Part shown: positions 5,353-11,009 of the stretch, piece after piece
Layout of the letters: every line of letters begins with the position of its first letter
Position numbering within the stretch: position 1 is the stretch's first letter
From: an uncultured Clostridia bacterium
GTDB taxonomy: Bacteria; Bacillota; Clostridia; TANB77; RGIG9151
Assembly (NCBI GenBank): GCA_934500865.1
Contig: CAKSUD010000060.1
Span: 1 to 11,009 of the forward strand
Length of the DNA: 11,009 bases
Direction: 5' to 3'
The notes under the pieces: generated by a model
Database searches by the model: none
Told to the model about the DNA's origin: nothing
Seen by the model: the letters and a program-made list of their open reading frames with translations, nothing else
Made by a program: the position numbers and the translations under genes

Positions 5353-8300
5353 ATGTATAAAAAGGTTAGTACAAGTTTGAATTTTGTTGACAATGAGTTG
5401 GCAACAGAAAAATTCTGGAAAGAAAATGAGGTTTTTAAAAAGAGTAATGAGCTAAGAGAAGGATGCCCTTCTTTCACATTCTTTGATGGACCGCCAACAG
5501 CTAACGGTAAGCCTCATATCGGACACGTTTTAACACGTGCTATTAAAGACTTAATTCCAAGATACAAGACTATGAAAGGTTATAGTGTACTTAGAAAAGC
5601 AGGTTGGGATACACACGGACTACCTGTCGAGCTAGAGGTTGAAAAGTCTTTAGGACTTGATGGAAAGCCACAAATTGAAAAATACGGAATTGAACCTTTT
5701 ATTAAAAAGTGTAAAGAAAGTGTTTGGAAGTATAAAGGTGAATGGGAGAAAATGAGTGATAGAGTAGGATATTGGGCTGATATGGAAGACCCATATGTTA
5801 CTTACCACGATAACTATATTGAGTCTGAATGGTGGGCAATCAAGCAGATTCAAGATAAAGGATTATTGTATAAAGGTCATAAAATTGTGCCTTATTGCCC
5901 TAGATGCGGAACATCTTTGTCTAGTCACGAAGTTGCACAAGGGTATAAAGATGTAAAAGAAAAATCTGCTGTTGTAAGATTTAGAGTTCCAAGCCAAGAA
6001 AACACATATATTATGGCATGGACAACAACACCTTGGACATTACCTTCTAACGTTGCACTTGCAGTTAACCCTGATGAAACCTATGTTAAAGTAAAGTATC
6101 CTAAGTGTGAATGTGGACATAATCATGAAGGTGAATATGCAATTTTGGCGGAAGCCTTAGTTGAAAGTATTTTCGGTGAACCTTGTGAAGTTGTTCAAAA
6201 ATGGACAGGAAGCGAATTAAAAGGTTTAGAGTATGAACCTTTATACAGCTTTACTAAGTTAAATAAAAAAGCTTACTATGTTGTTGCTGACGGATATGTA
6301 ACACTAACAGATGGTACTGGTATTGTTCACATTGCACCTGCATTTGGTGAAGATGACGCTAGAGTAGGAAGAGATAACAATTTGCCTTTCTTACAATTAG
6401 TAGATGAGCAAGGTAAGTTAACTCCTGAAACAGGAGACTGGGCAGGTACATTTGTAAAAGATGCAGATAAGTTAGTGCTAAAAGACTTGGAAGAAAGAGG
6501 CCTTTTGGTTGCTGCACCTGATTATGAACACTCATATCCTTTCTGTTGGAGATGCGATACACCGCTTATCTACTATGCAAGAGAGACTTGGTTCATTAAG
6601 ATGACTGCCGTTAGAGATAAATTAATTAAGAATAACAGACAAATTAATTGGTTACCTGAAACTATTAAAGAAGGTCGTATGGGCAACTTCCTAGAGAATG
6701 TTATTGACTGGGGACTTAGCCGTTCACGTTATTGGGGAACTCCACTTCCTGTTTGGGAATGTGATTGCGGACACTACGAAGTTATCGGAAGTAGAGCAGA
6801 GCTAAAAGAAAAAGCTATTGAAGAAGTGCCTGATGATTTGGAGCTTCATAAACCATATATAGATAAGTTCCATCTAAAATGCCCTTGCTGCGGTAAGGAA
6901 ATGAAGAGAGTAAGCGACGTTTTGGACTGTTGGTTTGATTCGGGTTCTATGCCGTTTGCACAATGGCACTACCCATTTGAAAACAAGGATAAGTTTGAAA
7001 GAAACTTCCCGGCACAATTTATAAGTGAGGCTGTTGACCAAACAAGAGGTTGGTTCTATACATTACTTGCTATTTCTACATTGTTGTTTGATACTAATCC
7101 GTTTGAAAATTGTATAGTTTTAGGTCTAGTACAAGATAAAGACGGTCAAAAAATGAGTAAACACAAGGGAAATGTTGTTGATGTATGGAGCGTACTAGAT
7201 AAACAAGGTGCTGATGCTATTCGTTGGTTCTTCTATACAAATAGTGCTCCTTGGTTACCAAACAGATTTTACGAGGAAGCAATTTCAGAATCTCAAAGAA
7301 AGTTTATGGGAACTTTATGGAATACTTATGCATTCTATGTTTTATATGCAGATATAGACAAGTTTGACCCAAGTAAGTACACACTTGACTATTCTAAGTT
7401 GTCTGAAATGGATAAATGGATTTTGTCTAAGTTAAATACACTTGTAAAGACTGTTGATGAAAACTTATCTAATTACAGAATTACAGAAGCAGGACGTGCT
7501 GCTGAGGACTTTGTTGATGAGTTAAGTAACTGGTATGTAAGACGTAGCCGTGAGAGATTTTGGCAAAGTGATATGCCTCAAGACAAGATAAATGCATATA
7601 TGACATTGTATACAGTTCTATCAACTGTTACCAAGACAATGGCACCATTTATCCCATATATGACTGAGGAAATTTACCAAAATATCGAAAGACCATTCTT
7701 TGCAAATTCACCAATAAGTGTTCACTTATGTGATTTCCCTAAGGCAAACACAGAATGGATAAATGAAAAACTTGAAGAAGATATGGAACTTATCTTAAAG
7801 ATTGTTACAGAGGGAAGAGCTGCCAGAAACGGAGCTAATATTAAGAATCGTCAACCTTTATCTAAGTTATATGTTAAGGCATATAAAGAACTTAGCGGAG
7901 AGCATAAGAATATAGTTGAAGAAGAACTTAATGTTAAAGAAGTTGAATTTACTAAGGATATTGATGCCTTTGCAAGTTACAGTATTAAGCCTAACCTAAA
8001 AACAGTCGGACCTAAGTACGGTAAGTTATTAAATGCAATAAGAGAAGAACTTTCAAAAGCCAATGGCAGCCAAATTGTAAAAGAATTAAACGCAAACGGC
8101 AAAGTTGAGCTTACAATTAATGGAGAAAAGGTTTCTTTTGTTGCTGAAGATTTATTAATTGAAGCTGCTAAGGGCTCTAGATATGCGACAGTTCAAGACG
8201 GAGATGTTACTGTCGTATTAGATACAGAGTTAAACGAAGAATTAATTGAAGAAGGATATATTCGTGAACTTGTAAGTAAGATCCAAAACATGAGAAAAGA

Positions 8301-8499
8301 AGCAGGATTTGAGGTCCAAGATTATATCGATGTATATTACACAGCCGAAGGAAAAATACTTGATGTAATTAAGAGAAATGAAAAAGAAATTGCATCTGAA
8401 GTTTTAGGGAAGAGTATTTCAGAAGGCAGTGGAGAAGGATTTAGTAAGGAACTTGATATTAACGGACTTAAAGTTAATGTTACAGTAAATAATAAGTAA
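5353..8499 (+). CDS. ileS: isoleucyl-tRNA synthetase, IleS2-like long form
   Basis: This class I synthetase charges tRNA-Ile. The protein is 1048 residues, longer than the roughly 920-residue IleS1 of Bacillus and close to the IleS2 (eukaryote-like) group. It has PHIGHVL with HIGH at 55-58, KMSKH at 600-604, and a CP1 editing domain with TTTPWTLP (224-231) and GTGIVHIAP (321-329) followed by GEDD. Cysteine pairs that may bind zinc occur at 182/185, 252/254, 398/401, 470/472 and 510/512-513. The anticodon-binding region begins around LSNWYVRRSRERFW, and a long C-terminal extension follows. The ATG at 5353 is chosen because AGGAGGAAG precedes it; the frame remains open back to a GTG at 5272, but that lies inside the T-box antiterminator. 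IleS2 enzymes as a group are less sensitive to mupirocin; the normal HIGH order here argues against the hyper-resistant subtype. Confidence 0.97.
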   Translation: MYKKVSTSLNFVDNELATEKFWKENEVFKKSNELREGCPSFTFFDGPPTANGKPHIGHVLTRAIKDLIPRYKTMKGYSVLRKAGWDTHGLPVELEVEKSLGLDGKPQIEKYGIEPFIKKCKESVWKYKGEWEKMSDRVGYWADMEDPYVTYHDNYIESEWWAIKQIQDKGLLYKGHKIVPYCPRCGTSLSSHEVAQGYKDVKEKSAVVRFRVPSQENTYIMAWTTTPWTLPSNVALAVNPDETYVKVKYPKCECGHNHEGEYAILAEALVESIFGEPCEVVQKWTGSELKGLEYEPLYSFTKLNKKAYYVVADGYVTLTDGTGIVHIAPAFGEDDARVGRDNNLPFLQLVDEQGKLTPETGDWAGTFVKDADKLVLKDLEERGLLVAAPDYEHSYPFCWRCDTPLIYYARETWFIKMTAVRDKLIKNNRQINWLPETIKEGRMGNFLENVIDWGLSRSRYWGTPLPVWECDCGHYEVIGSRAELKEKAIEEVPDDLELHKPYIDKFHLKCPCCGKEMKRVSDVLDCWFDSGSMPFAQWHYPFENKDKFERNFPAQFISEAVDQTRGWFYTLLAISTLLFDTNPFENCIVLGLVQDKDGQKMSKHKGNVVDVWSVLDKQGADAIRWFFYTNSAPWLPNRFYEEAISESQRKFMGTLWNTYAFYVLYADIDKFDPSKYTLDYSKLSEMDKWILSKLNTLVKTVDENLSNYRITEAGRAAEDFVDELSNWYVRRSRERFWQSDMPQDKINAYMTLYTVLSTVTKTMAPFIPYMTEEIYQNIERPFFANSPISVHLCDFPKANTEWINEKLEEDMELILKIVTEGRAARNGANIKNRQPLSKLYVKAYKELSGEHKNIVEEELNVKEVEFTKDIDAFASYSIKPNLKTVGPKYGKLLNAIREELSKANGSQIVKELNANGKVELTINGEKVSFVAEDLLIEAAKGSRYATVQDGDVTVVLDTELNEELIEEGYIRELVSKIQNMRKEAGFEVQDYIDVYYTAEGKILDVIKRNEKEIASEVLGKSISEGSGEGFSKELDINGLKVNVTVNNK

Positions 8500-8502
8500 T
8501 AC

Positions 8503-8541
8503 AAAAAAGATATGCCCTAGAAATTAGGACATATCTTTTTT
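8503..8541. terminator. bidirectional terminator between ileS and the DUF1385 gene
   Basis: AAAAAAGATATG (8503-8514) pairs with CATATCTTTTTT (8530-8541), and CCTA (8516-8519) pairs with TAGG (8525-8528), with one C/A mismatch between. Both strands end in a T-run, so it can serve the two convergent genes, whose stops lie within a few bases on either side. Confidence 0.9.
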
Positions 8542-8542
8542 G

Positions 8543-9289
8543 CTACTTTGTACTATTTTCTAATTCAATAAGCTTGTTTACAGCAATAATTGCATTAGAA
8601 ATCATTTCATCATCCGGTTCTTTTGTTACGATTTTTTCTTGGCAGAACTTGCCTATGCTATATGCATATTTTAAAATCGGTTTGTGTTCGCCGTCTTTTA
8701 CAGTAAATATTTCATAAGCAATTGCATAGCATAATGGGATGAAGAAAGTCCAATGGGGAACGAATATGACAAACACTATTATTATAAGGATGCAGAATAT
8801 AACAAATATACTTCCACACCTTGTGTTGTAGCAAGGTTCGTTTCGTACATTAAATAGCGTAAGTTCATTTCCGTTTTGCAGTGCGTTAATTACTTTATGC
8901 TCAGCACCATGGTACATACTTGTTTTACGAGGGTTTCCCCAAACTTTTAGCACAGCAATACTCAATATTACAAAGATGATAGCAAGTACGGGAAATGATA
9001 TTGAAGCAAGTATGGCTGCAGTTGGAGTTGCTTTAGCAGTGATAATATTAAAAAGTTCAATGATTGTTTGCAAAATCCAAATTAATGCTAAGTACTCGGA
9101 ACTAAAAAATGTTATAAATCCTCGTATTAAAAAGATATTACATTTTGCACTTTTGGTTGAAATGTTGCTAAGCTTTTTTGAAGTATACTCAATACTTCCG
9201 TCTGATTTTTCATTCATTTCTAATTTGTAATGCTTGGAATAAAATGTTATTCCGTCTTTGCGGGATGAAGCGGACGTGATTACACACAT
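8543..9289 (-). CDS. DUF1385 membrane protein (YqhQ-like), divergent N-terminus
   Basis: The 248-residue protein has the DUF1385 core: YHGAEHKVINALQNG at 126-140, ELTLFNVR, and RCGSIFV at 157-163, where the family usually has RCGTSF. Hydrophobic stretches at about 91-116, 161-178 and 181-195 indicate an integral membrane protein, and the IRGFITF segment at 55-61 matches the family's RG element. The usual N-terminal GGQAVIEGVMMRG motif is missing. Instead there is MCVITSASSRKDG and a short polar region, and the protein is shorter than typical YqhQ (about 300 residues). The start is supported by AAAGGAG (plus-strand CTCCTTT, 9297-9303) eight bases upstream, so simple misannotation of the start is unlikely. 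The family's function is not established. It converges with ileS and has its own promoter. Confidence 0.85.
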   Translation of the reverse strand: MCVITSASSRKDGITFYSKHYKLEMNEKSDGSIEYTSKKLSNISTKSAKCNIFLIRGFITFFSSEYLALIWILQTIIELFNIITAKATPTAAILASISFPVLAIIFVILSIAVLKVWGNPRKTSMYHGAEHKVINALQNGNELTLFNVRNEPCYNTRCGSIFVIFCILIIIVFVIFVPHWTFFIPLCYAIAYEIFTVKDGEHKPILKYAYSIGKFCQEKIVTKEPDDEMISNAIIAVNKLIELENSTK

Positions 9290-9357
9290 AGGTGTTCTCC
9301 TTTCAAATACCGAAATCTTAATTGTGATTTCTATTTATATGTTTCAATGACATAAAT

Positions 9358-9386
9358 AGTATACATATAAATAACTTCAAAGTCAA
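9358..9386 (-). promoter_or_regulatory. sigma-A promoter of the DUF1385 gene
   Basis: Read on the minus strand: TTGACT (9386-9381), a 17-bp spacer, TATACT (9363-9358). The predicted start near 9351 leaves a leader of about 60 bases. It points away from the Cys-rich gene across the divergent intergenic region. Confidence 0.78.
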
Positions 9387-9400
9387 TATCCTTAAATATA

Positions 9401-9436
9401 CACACTTTTACAATGAGGTTCATATTATAAAGTGTG
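9401..9436 (+). promoter_or_regulatory. sigma-K-like promoter within an 8-bp inverted repeat, upstream of the Cys-rich gene
   Basis: CACACTTT (9401-9408) and AAAGTGTG (9429-9436) form a perfect 8-bp inverted repeat with 20 bases between the arms. Inside it is CATATTATA (9421-9429), which fits the sporulation sigma-K -10 CATANNNTA. An AC at 9402-9403 lies 17 bases upstream, as that consensus asks. No acceptable sigma-A -35 is found at 16-18 bp from the TATTAT. The repeat could be an operator or coincidence; the match to sigma-K is suggestive only. Confidence 0.35.
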
Positions 9437-9472
9437 AAGGCATTCACAAAATAAAGTAAGGAGTGGATTTTA

Positions 9473-9745
9473 ATGGGATGTGAAGAAATGAAAAGAGAGT
9501 GCGATTGTTCTCGTTTTTTCCCGGATAATATAGAGGAATTGCTTTGTAAATTAGTATGTGAACATGTTGTTTTAACTTTCAAAAATGGCGGTAAGGAAAG
9601 AGTTAAAATAGAGTGTGTTTCCGGTCATTTACTTGTAGTAAAAGATGAATGTAATTTCAGATTTATAAATATTGACTGCATTTGCAGTGTAGCGGTATCC
9701 TGCGACACAATATTAAATGCAATAATTGGTAGTCCTTGTAAATAG
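9473..9745 (+). CDS. small cysteine-rich protein, possible Sm-like barrel, possible spore protein
   Basis: I do not recognise a named family. The 90-residue protein has 11 cysteines (residues 3, 10, 12, 25, 29, 48, 60, 69, 71, 77 and 89), no signal peptide and no membrane segment. The central region VVLTFKNGGKERVKIE, followed by CVSGHLLVVKDE and FRFINIDCICSVAV, alternates hydrophobic residues in short strands with an NGG turn. This resembles a small five-strand beta-barrel of the Sm-like type seen in some spore-coat and exosporium-associated proteins. High cysteine content and a sigma-K-like upstream site both point the same way, but this is inference. A good TAAGGAG ribosome binding site (9457-9463) precedes the ATG, and a perfect terminator follows, so the gene looks real and is transcribed alone. 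Confidence 0.8.
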   Translation: MGCEEMKRECDCSRFFPDNIEELLCKLVCEHVVLTFKNGGKERVKIECVSGHLLVVKDECNFRFINIDCICSVAVSCDTILNAIIGSPCK

Positions 9746-9767
9746 GGCAATTTACTATATTAAATAA

Positions 9768-9805
9768 AAAAATAACTCCGATATTTTGATATCGGAGTTA
9801 TTTTT
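9768..9805. terminator. perfect bidirectional terminator between the Cys-rich gene and the HipA-like locus
   Basis: Bases 9768-9784 and 9789-9805 are perfectly complementary over 17 bp around the loop TTTG, with core AACTCCGATAT. Both ends run into A or T tracts, so both convergent transcripts can end here. Confidence 0.95.
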
Positions 9806-9814
9806 ACAAACTAA

Positions 9815-10087
9815 CTATTTAATATTTTTGAACCAAATTTCATCTGTTTCAAGACGTCCTTCTGTTTTCTTTAGATATTCCATCTTGTCCTTTTCCTTAG
9901 CAGGAATACGATTATTTATCCATTCTGGCAGAGTGTAATTATAAGAGTCAGTTAAAATATTGCTAAAAATTAAGCCTTTTTTTAAAGCTTCAGAAACATT
10001 TGGAAGTATAATCTTGTAGTTAACCTTAGAGTTTGTTCCGGACAAAATACCTATATTTACATTTCGCCACATAACTAAAAATATCAT
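9815..10087 (-). CDS. small HipA N-terminal-subdomain-like protein B (HipS-like candidate)
   Basis: The 90-residue protein is related to the protein encoded just upstream at 10173-10451. They share V-x-W-x-x-x-NI near the start, A-x-KKG, LPxxIxxRIP and LETD near the end. The layout (strand VMWRNVNIGIL, a Y-containing second strand, LPEWINNRIP, GRLETDEIWF) matches the first N-terminal subdomain of HipA, which in the HipBST systems is a separate antitoxin, HipS. That assignment is inference from pattern and from the neighbouring kinase. The ATG at 10087 is chosen because AGGAGG (plus-strand CCTCCT, 10093-10098) lies five bases upstream. The open frame extends to 10153, but that would place the start inside the promoter. 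It has its own strong promoter and a structured leader. A bidirectional terminator follows 9 bases after the stop. Confidence 0.75.
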   Translation of the reverse strand: MIFLVMWRNVNIGILSGTNSKVNYKIILPNVSEALKKGLIFSNILTDSYNYTLPEWINNRIPAKEKDKMEYLKKTEGRLETDEIWFKNIK

Positions 10088-10096
10088 ATGATCCTC

Positions 10097-10136
10097 CTCA
10101 ATAAATAAGTCATTGAGATAAATAACAAAAAATGAC
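10097..10136 (-). other. two competing hairpins in the leader of HipS-like gene B
   Basis: On the minus strand AATGAC (plus GTCATT, 10109-10114) can pair with GTCATT (plus AATGAC, 10131-10136). CTCAAT (plus ATTGAG, 10112-10117) can pair instead with ATTGAG (plus CTCAAT, 10097-10102). The two stems share 10112-10114 and exclude each other. The second reaches into the AGGAGG ribosome binding site. Both are 6-bp stems, so stability is modest. Confidence 0.4.
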
Positions 10137-10143
10137 ATATAAT

Positions 10144-10172
10144 ATTTTAACACTTTTCTAAAATTATGTCAA
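10144..10172 (-). promoter_or_regulatory. strong sigma-A promoter for HipS-like gene B
   Basis: Read on the minus strand: TTGACA (10172-10167), exactly 17 bp, TAAAAT (10149-10144). It begins one base after the stop codon of HipS-like gene A and would start transcription near 10137, giving a leader of about 50 bases. Confidence 0.82.
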
Positions 10173-10451
10173 CTAGTTTTCGATCAAATCTATTGATAAA
10201 GAGTCGGTTTCCAGTAAGCATTTTGTAGTTTTTATATGAAGCATGGCATCAACATTATGTGGTATTCTGCTCTTTATAAAGTTTGGCAACTCTAACGAGA
10301 TAATAGGAACGTTACTTATAGTATTTAACACAAATCCTTTTTTTCGCGCATCAATTAAATTTTTCGGCTCTACCAAATTAAAAAATAAGTTATCATAGCA
10401 GAGGATATTCATTATATTTATATCTTTCCAATTAACTTTTAATGTTTTCAT
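10173..10451 (-). CDS. small HipA N-terminal-subdomain-like protein A (HipS-like candidate)
   Basis: The 92-residue protein is a divergent paralogue of the downstream 90-residue protein: VNWKDINI, ARKKGF, LPNFIKSRIP and LLETDSLSID line up with VMWRNVNI, ALKKGL, LPEWINNRIP and RLETDEIWF. Like that protein, it resembles HipA N-subdomain 1. It has no signal peptide or membrane segment. Its ATG overlaps the stop of the kinase gene in an ATGA (10451-10448), so it is probably translated from the same mRNA by coupling. A good AGGAGG site (plus-strand CCTCCT, 10461-10466) lies nine bases before the ATG, inside the kinase reading frame. The tight link suggests it acts with the kinase, either as an inhibitor or as a missing subdomain supplied in trans. 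Function is inferred. Confidence 0.75.
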   Translation of the reverse strand: MKTLKVNWKDINIMNILCYDNLFFNLVEPKNLIDARKKGFVLNTISNVPIISLELPNFIKSRIPHNVDAMLHIKTTKCLLETDSLSIDLIEN

Positions 10452-11009
10452 CTATCCATTCCTCCTATATTTTCATTACTTTGTTCCCACTCAGGGTATC
10501 CTTTTAGATATAATGCTTCGTCTAGTTCATGTACCTTTTCTTTATATGCATATTTAACTATCATTTTTACTTCTTGTGGAATAGAGGCATGAATTCTTTG
10601 CTCTATTTTACTAAAGATATCATTTAGATCTAGTTGGGCACTTTTGCATAAAAATGCAGGCAATTCAGAATGATTTTCTTCATCATCTATATCTATTTCA
10701 TCCATTATTTCTGCTATTGTGTCAACTGGTGAATATGAGATTGGATCATTTCCGCTAATAACATTAGTAGATAATTTGGCATATGTTTTTATATCATATG
10801 GAGTTTGTAGCTGTGAATTTGGAGTGGAAAGCAATAGAGAAATTTCATTATCATATATTCCTAAAGTTATTTCACCTGTTTCCGAATTTGATATAAATGA
10901 AATATTGCCAAGATGTCTGTCTTCATTTAATGTTACAGTATCTAAAATGATAATTTTTCTTAAGTCTTCTTTTATTTTTTCTATATCATTAGCTGATTTG
11001 CCCTGAAAT
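10448..11009 (-). CDS. HipA-like protein kinase, C-terminal part (5' end outside the window)
   Basis: The minus-strand frame is open from the window edge, so only the last 186 residues are visible. They include a kinase catalytic loop, LDTVTLNEDRHLGNISFI: counted from the first visible codon, Asp30 is the catalytic base and Asn35 binds metal. GIYDNEISLLL follows, with Asp53 as the metal-binding Asp of the DFG-equivalent. This N-x-DRH-x-x-N / YDN-x-x-SL pattern is typical of the HipA and CtkA-like Ser/Thr kinases, some of which phosphorylate aminoacyl-tRNA synthetases or other translation factors. The rest is mostly helical, with an acidic stretch, EIMDEIDIDDEENHSE. The protein ends at 10448, overlapping the next gene by four bases. 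The N-terminal domains and any HTH partner gene upstream cannot be seen. Confidence 0.82.
   Translation of the reverse strand, partial: FQGKSANDIEKIKEDLRKIIILDTVTLNEDRHLGNISFISNSETGEITLGIYDNEISLLLSTPNSQLQTPYDIKTYAKLSTNVISGNDPISYSPVDTIAEIMDEIDIDDEENHSELPAFLCKSAQLDLNDIFSKIEQRIHASIPQEVKMIVKYAYKEKVHELDEALYLKGYPEWEQSNENIGGMDR

Noticed and set aside
8976..9230. Plus-strand open frame opposite the DUF1385 gene
   Set aside because: It is antisense to membrane-segment codons of DUF1385, has no ribosome binding site, and shows no family features.
10088..10153. Longer version of HipS-like protein B starting at 10153
   Set aside because: That start lies within the promoter spacer, upstream of the predicted transcript, while the ATG at 10087 has AGGAGG five bases before it.
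10719..11006. Plus-strand open frame of 95 codons opposite the HipA-like kinase
   Set aside because: The minus strand encodes the clear DRHLGN and YDN kinase signature in the same place; the plus frame has no recognisable motif and is a shadow.
1..11009. CRISPR arrays, insertion sequences, tRNA or rRNA genes
   Set aside because: I looked for regularly spaced repeats, transposase motifs with terminal inverted repeats, and cloverleaf or rRNA sequence and saw none. The T-box resembles tRNA-interacting RNA but is not a tRNA.

Overview
The window is AT-rich DNA from a low-GC Gram-positive bacterium, most likely an anaerobic member of the Clostridia. The evidence is the rpsP-khpA-rimM-trmD-rplS gene order, strong GGAGG ribosome binding sites, sigma-A promoters with 17-bp spacers, a T-box leader on ileS, a surface protein with SLH anchors, and a DUF1385 membrane protein. 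I cannot name a species from sequence alone.

Layout, left to right. (1) Bases 1-182 hold a strong hairpin terminator and a possible promoter. (2) Bases 183-2057 encode a secreted cell-surface protein with BspA-type leucine-rich repeats, three SLH modules and a C-terminal domain resembling the fungalysin/thermolysin propeptide (FTP), with no peptidase attached. (3) A textbook promoter at 2139-2167 drives the compact translation operon rpsP-khpA-rimM-trmD-rplS, which ends at a terminator at 4311-4346. (4) A lone Fic-domain AMP-transferase with its own C-terminal inhibitory motif follows (4422-5024). (5) An isoleucine T-box leader (about 5092-5320) controls ileS, which encodes a long IleS2-like isoleucyl-tRNA synthetase. 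(6) A bidirectional terminator separates ileS from a convergent divergent-type DUF1385 membrane protein gene. (7) A 90-residue protein with 11 cysteines is transcribed divergently from DUF1385; its upstream region resembles a sporulation sigma-K promoter within an 8-bp inverted repeat. (8) The right end, all on the minus strand, carries the C-terminal part of a HipA-like kinase followed by two small, mutually related proteins that resemble the first N-terminal subdomain of HipA.

How the parts relate. The centre is housekeeping translation: two ribosomal proteins, two factors that act on 30S maturation or RNA, a tRNA methyltransferase and an aminoacyl-tRNA synthetase. Around it are accessory genes. 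The most interesting is the right-hand locus. It looks like a rearranged relative of the HipBST toxin-antitoxin architecture, with the kinase first, two HipS-like partners after it, and the last partner given its own strong promoter and a leader with two competing hairpins. The upstream part of the kinase and any HTH regulator lie outside the window.
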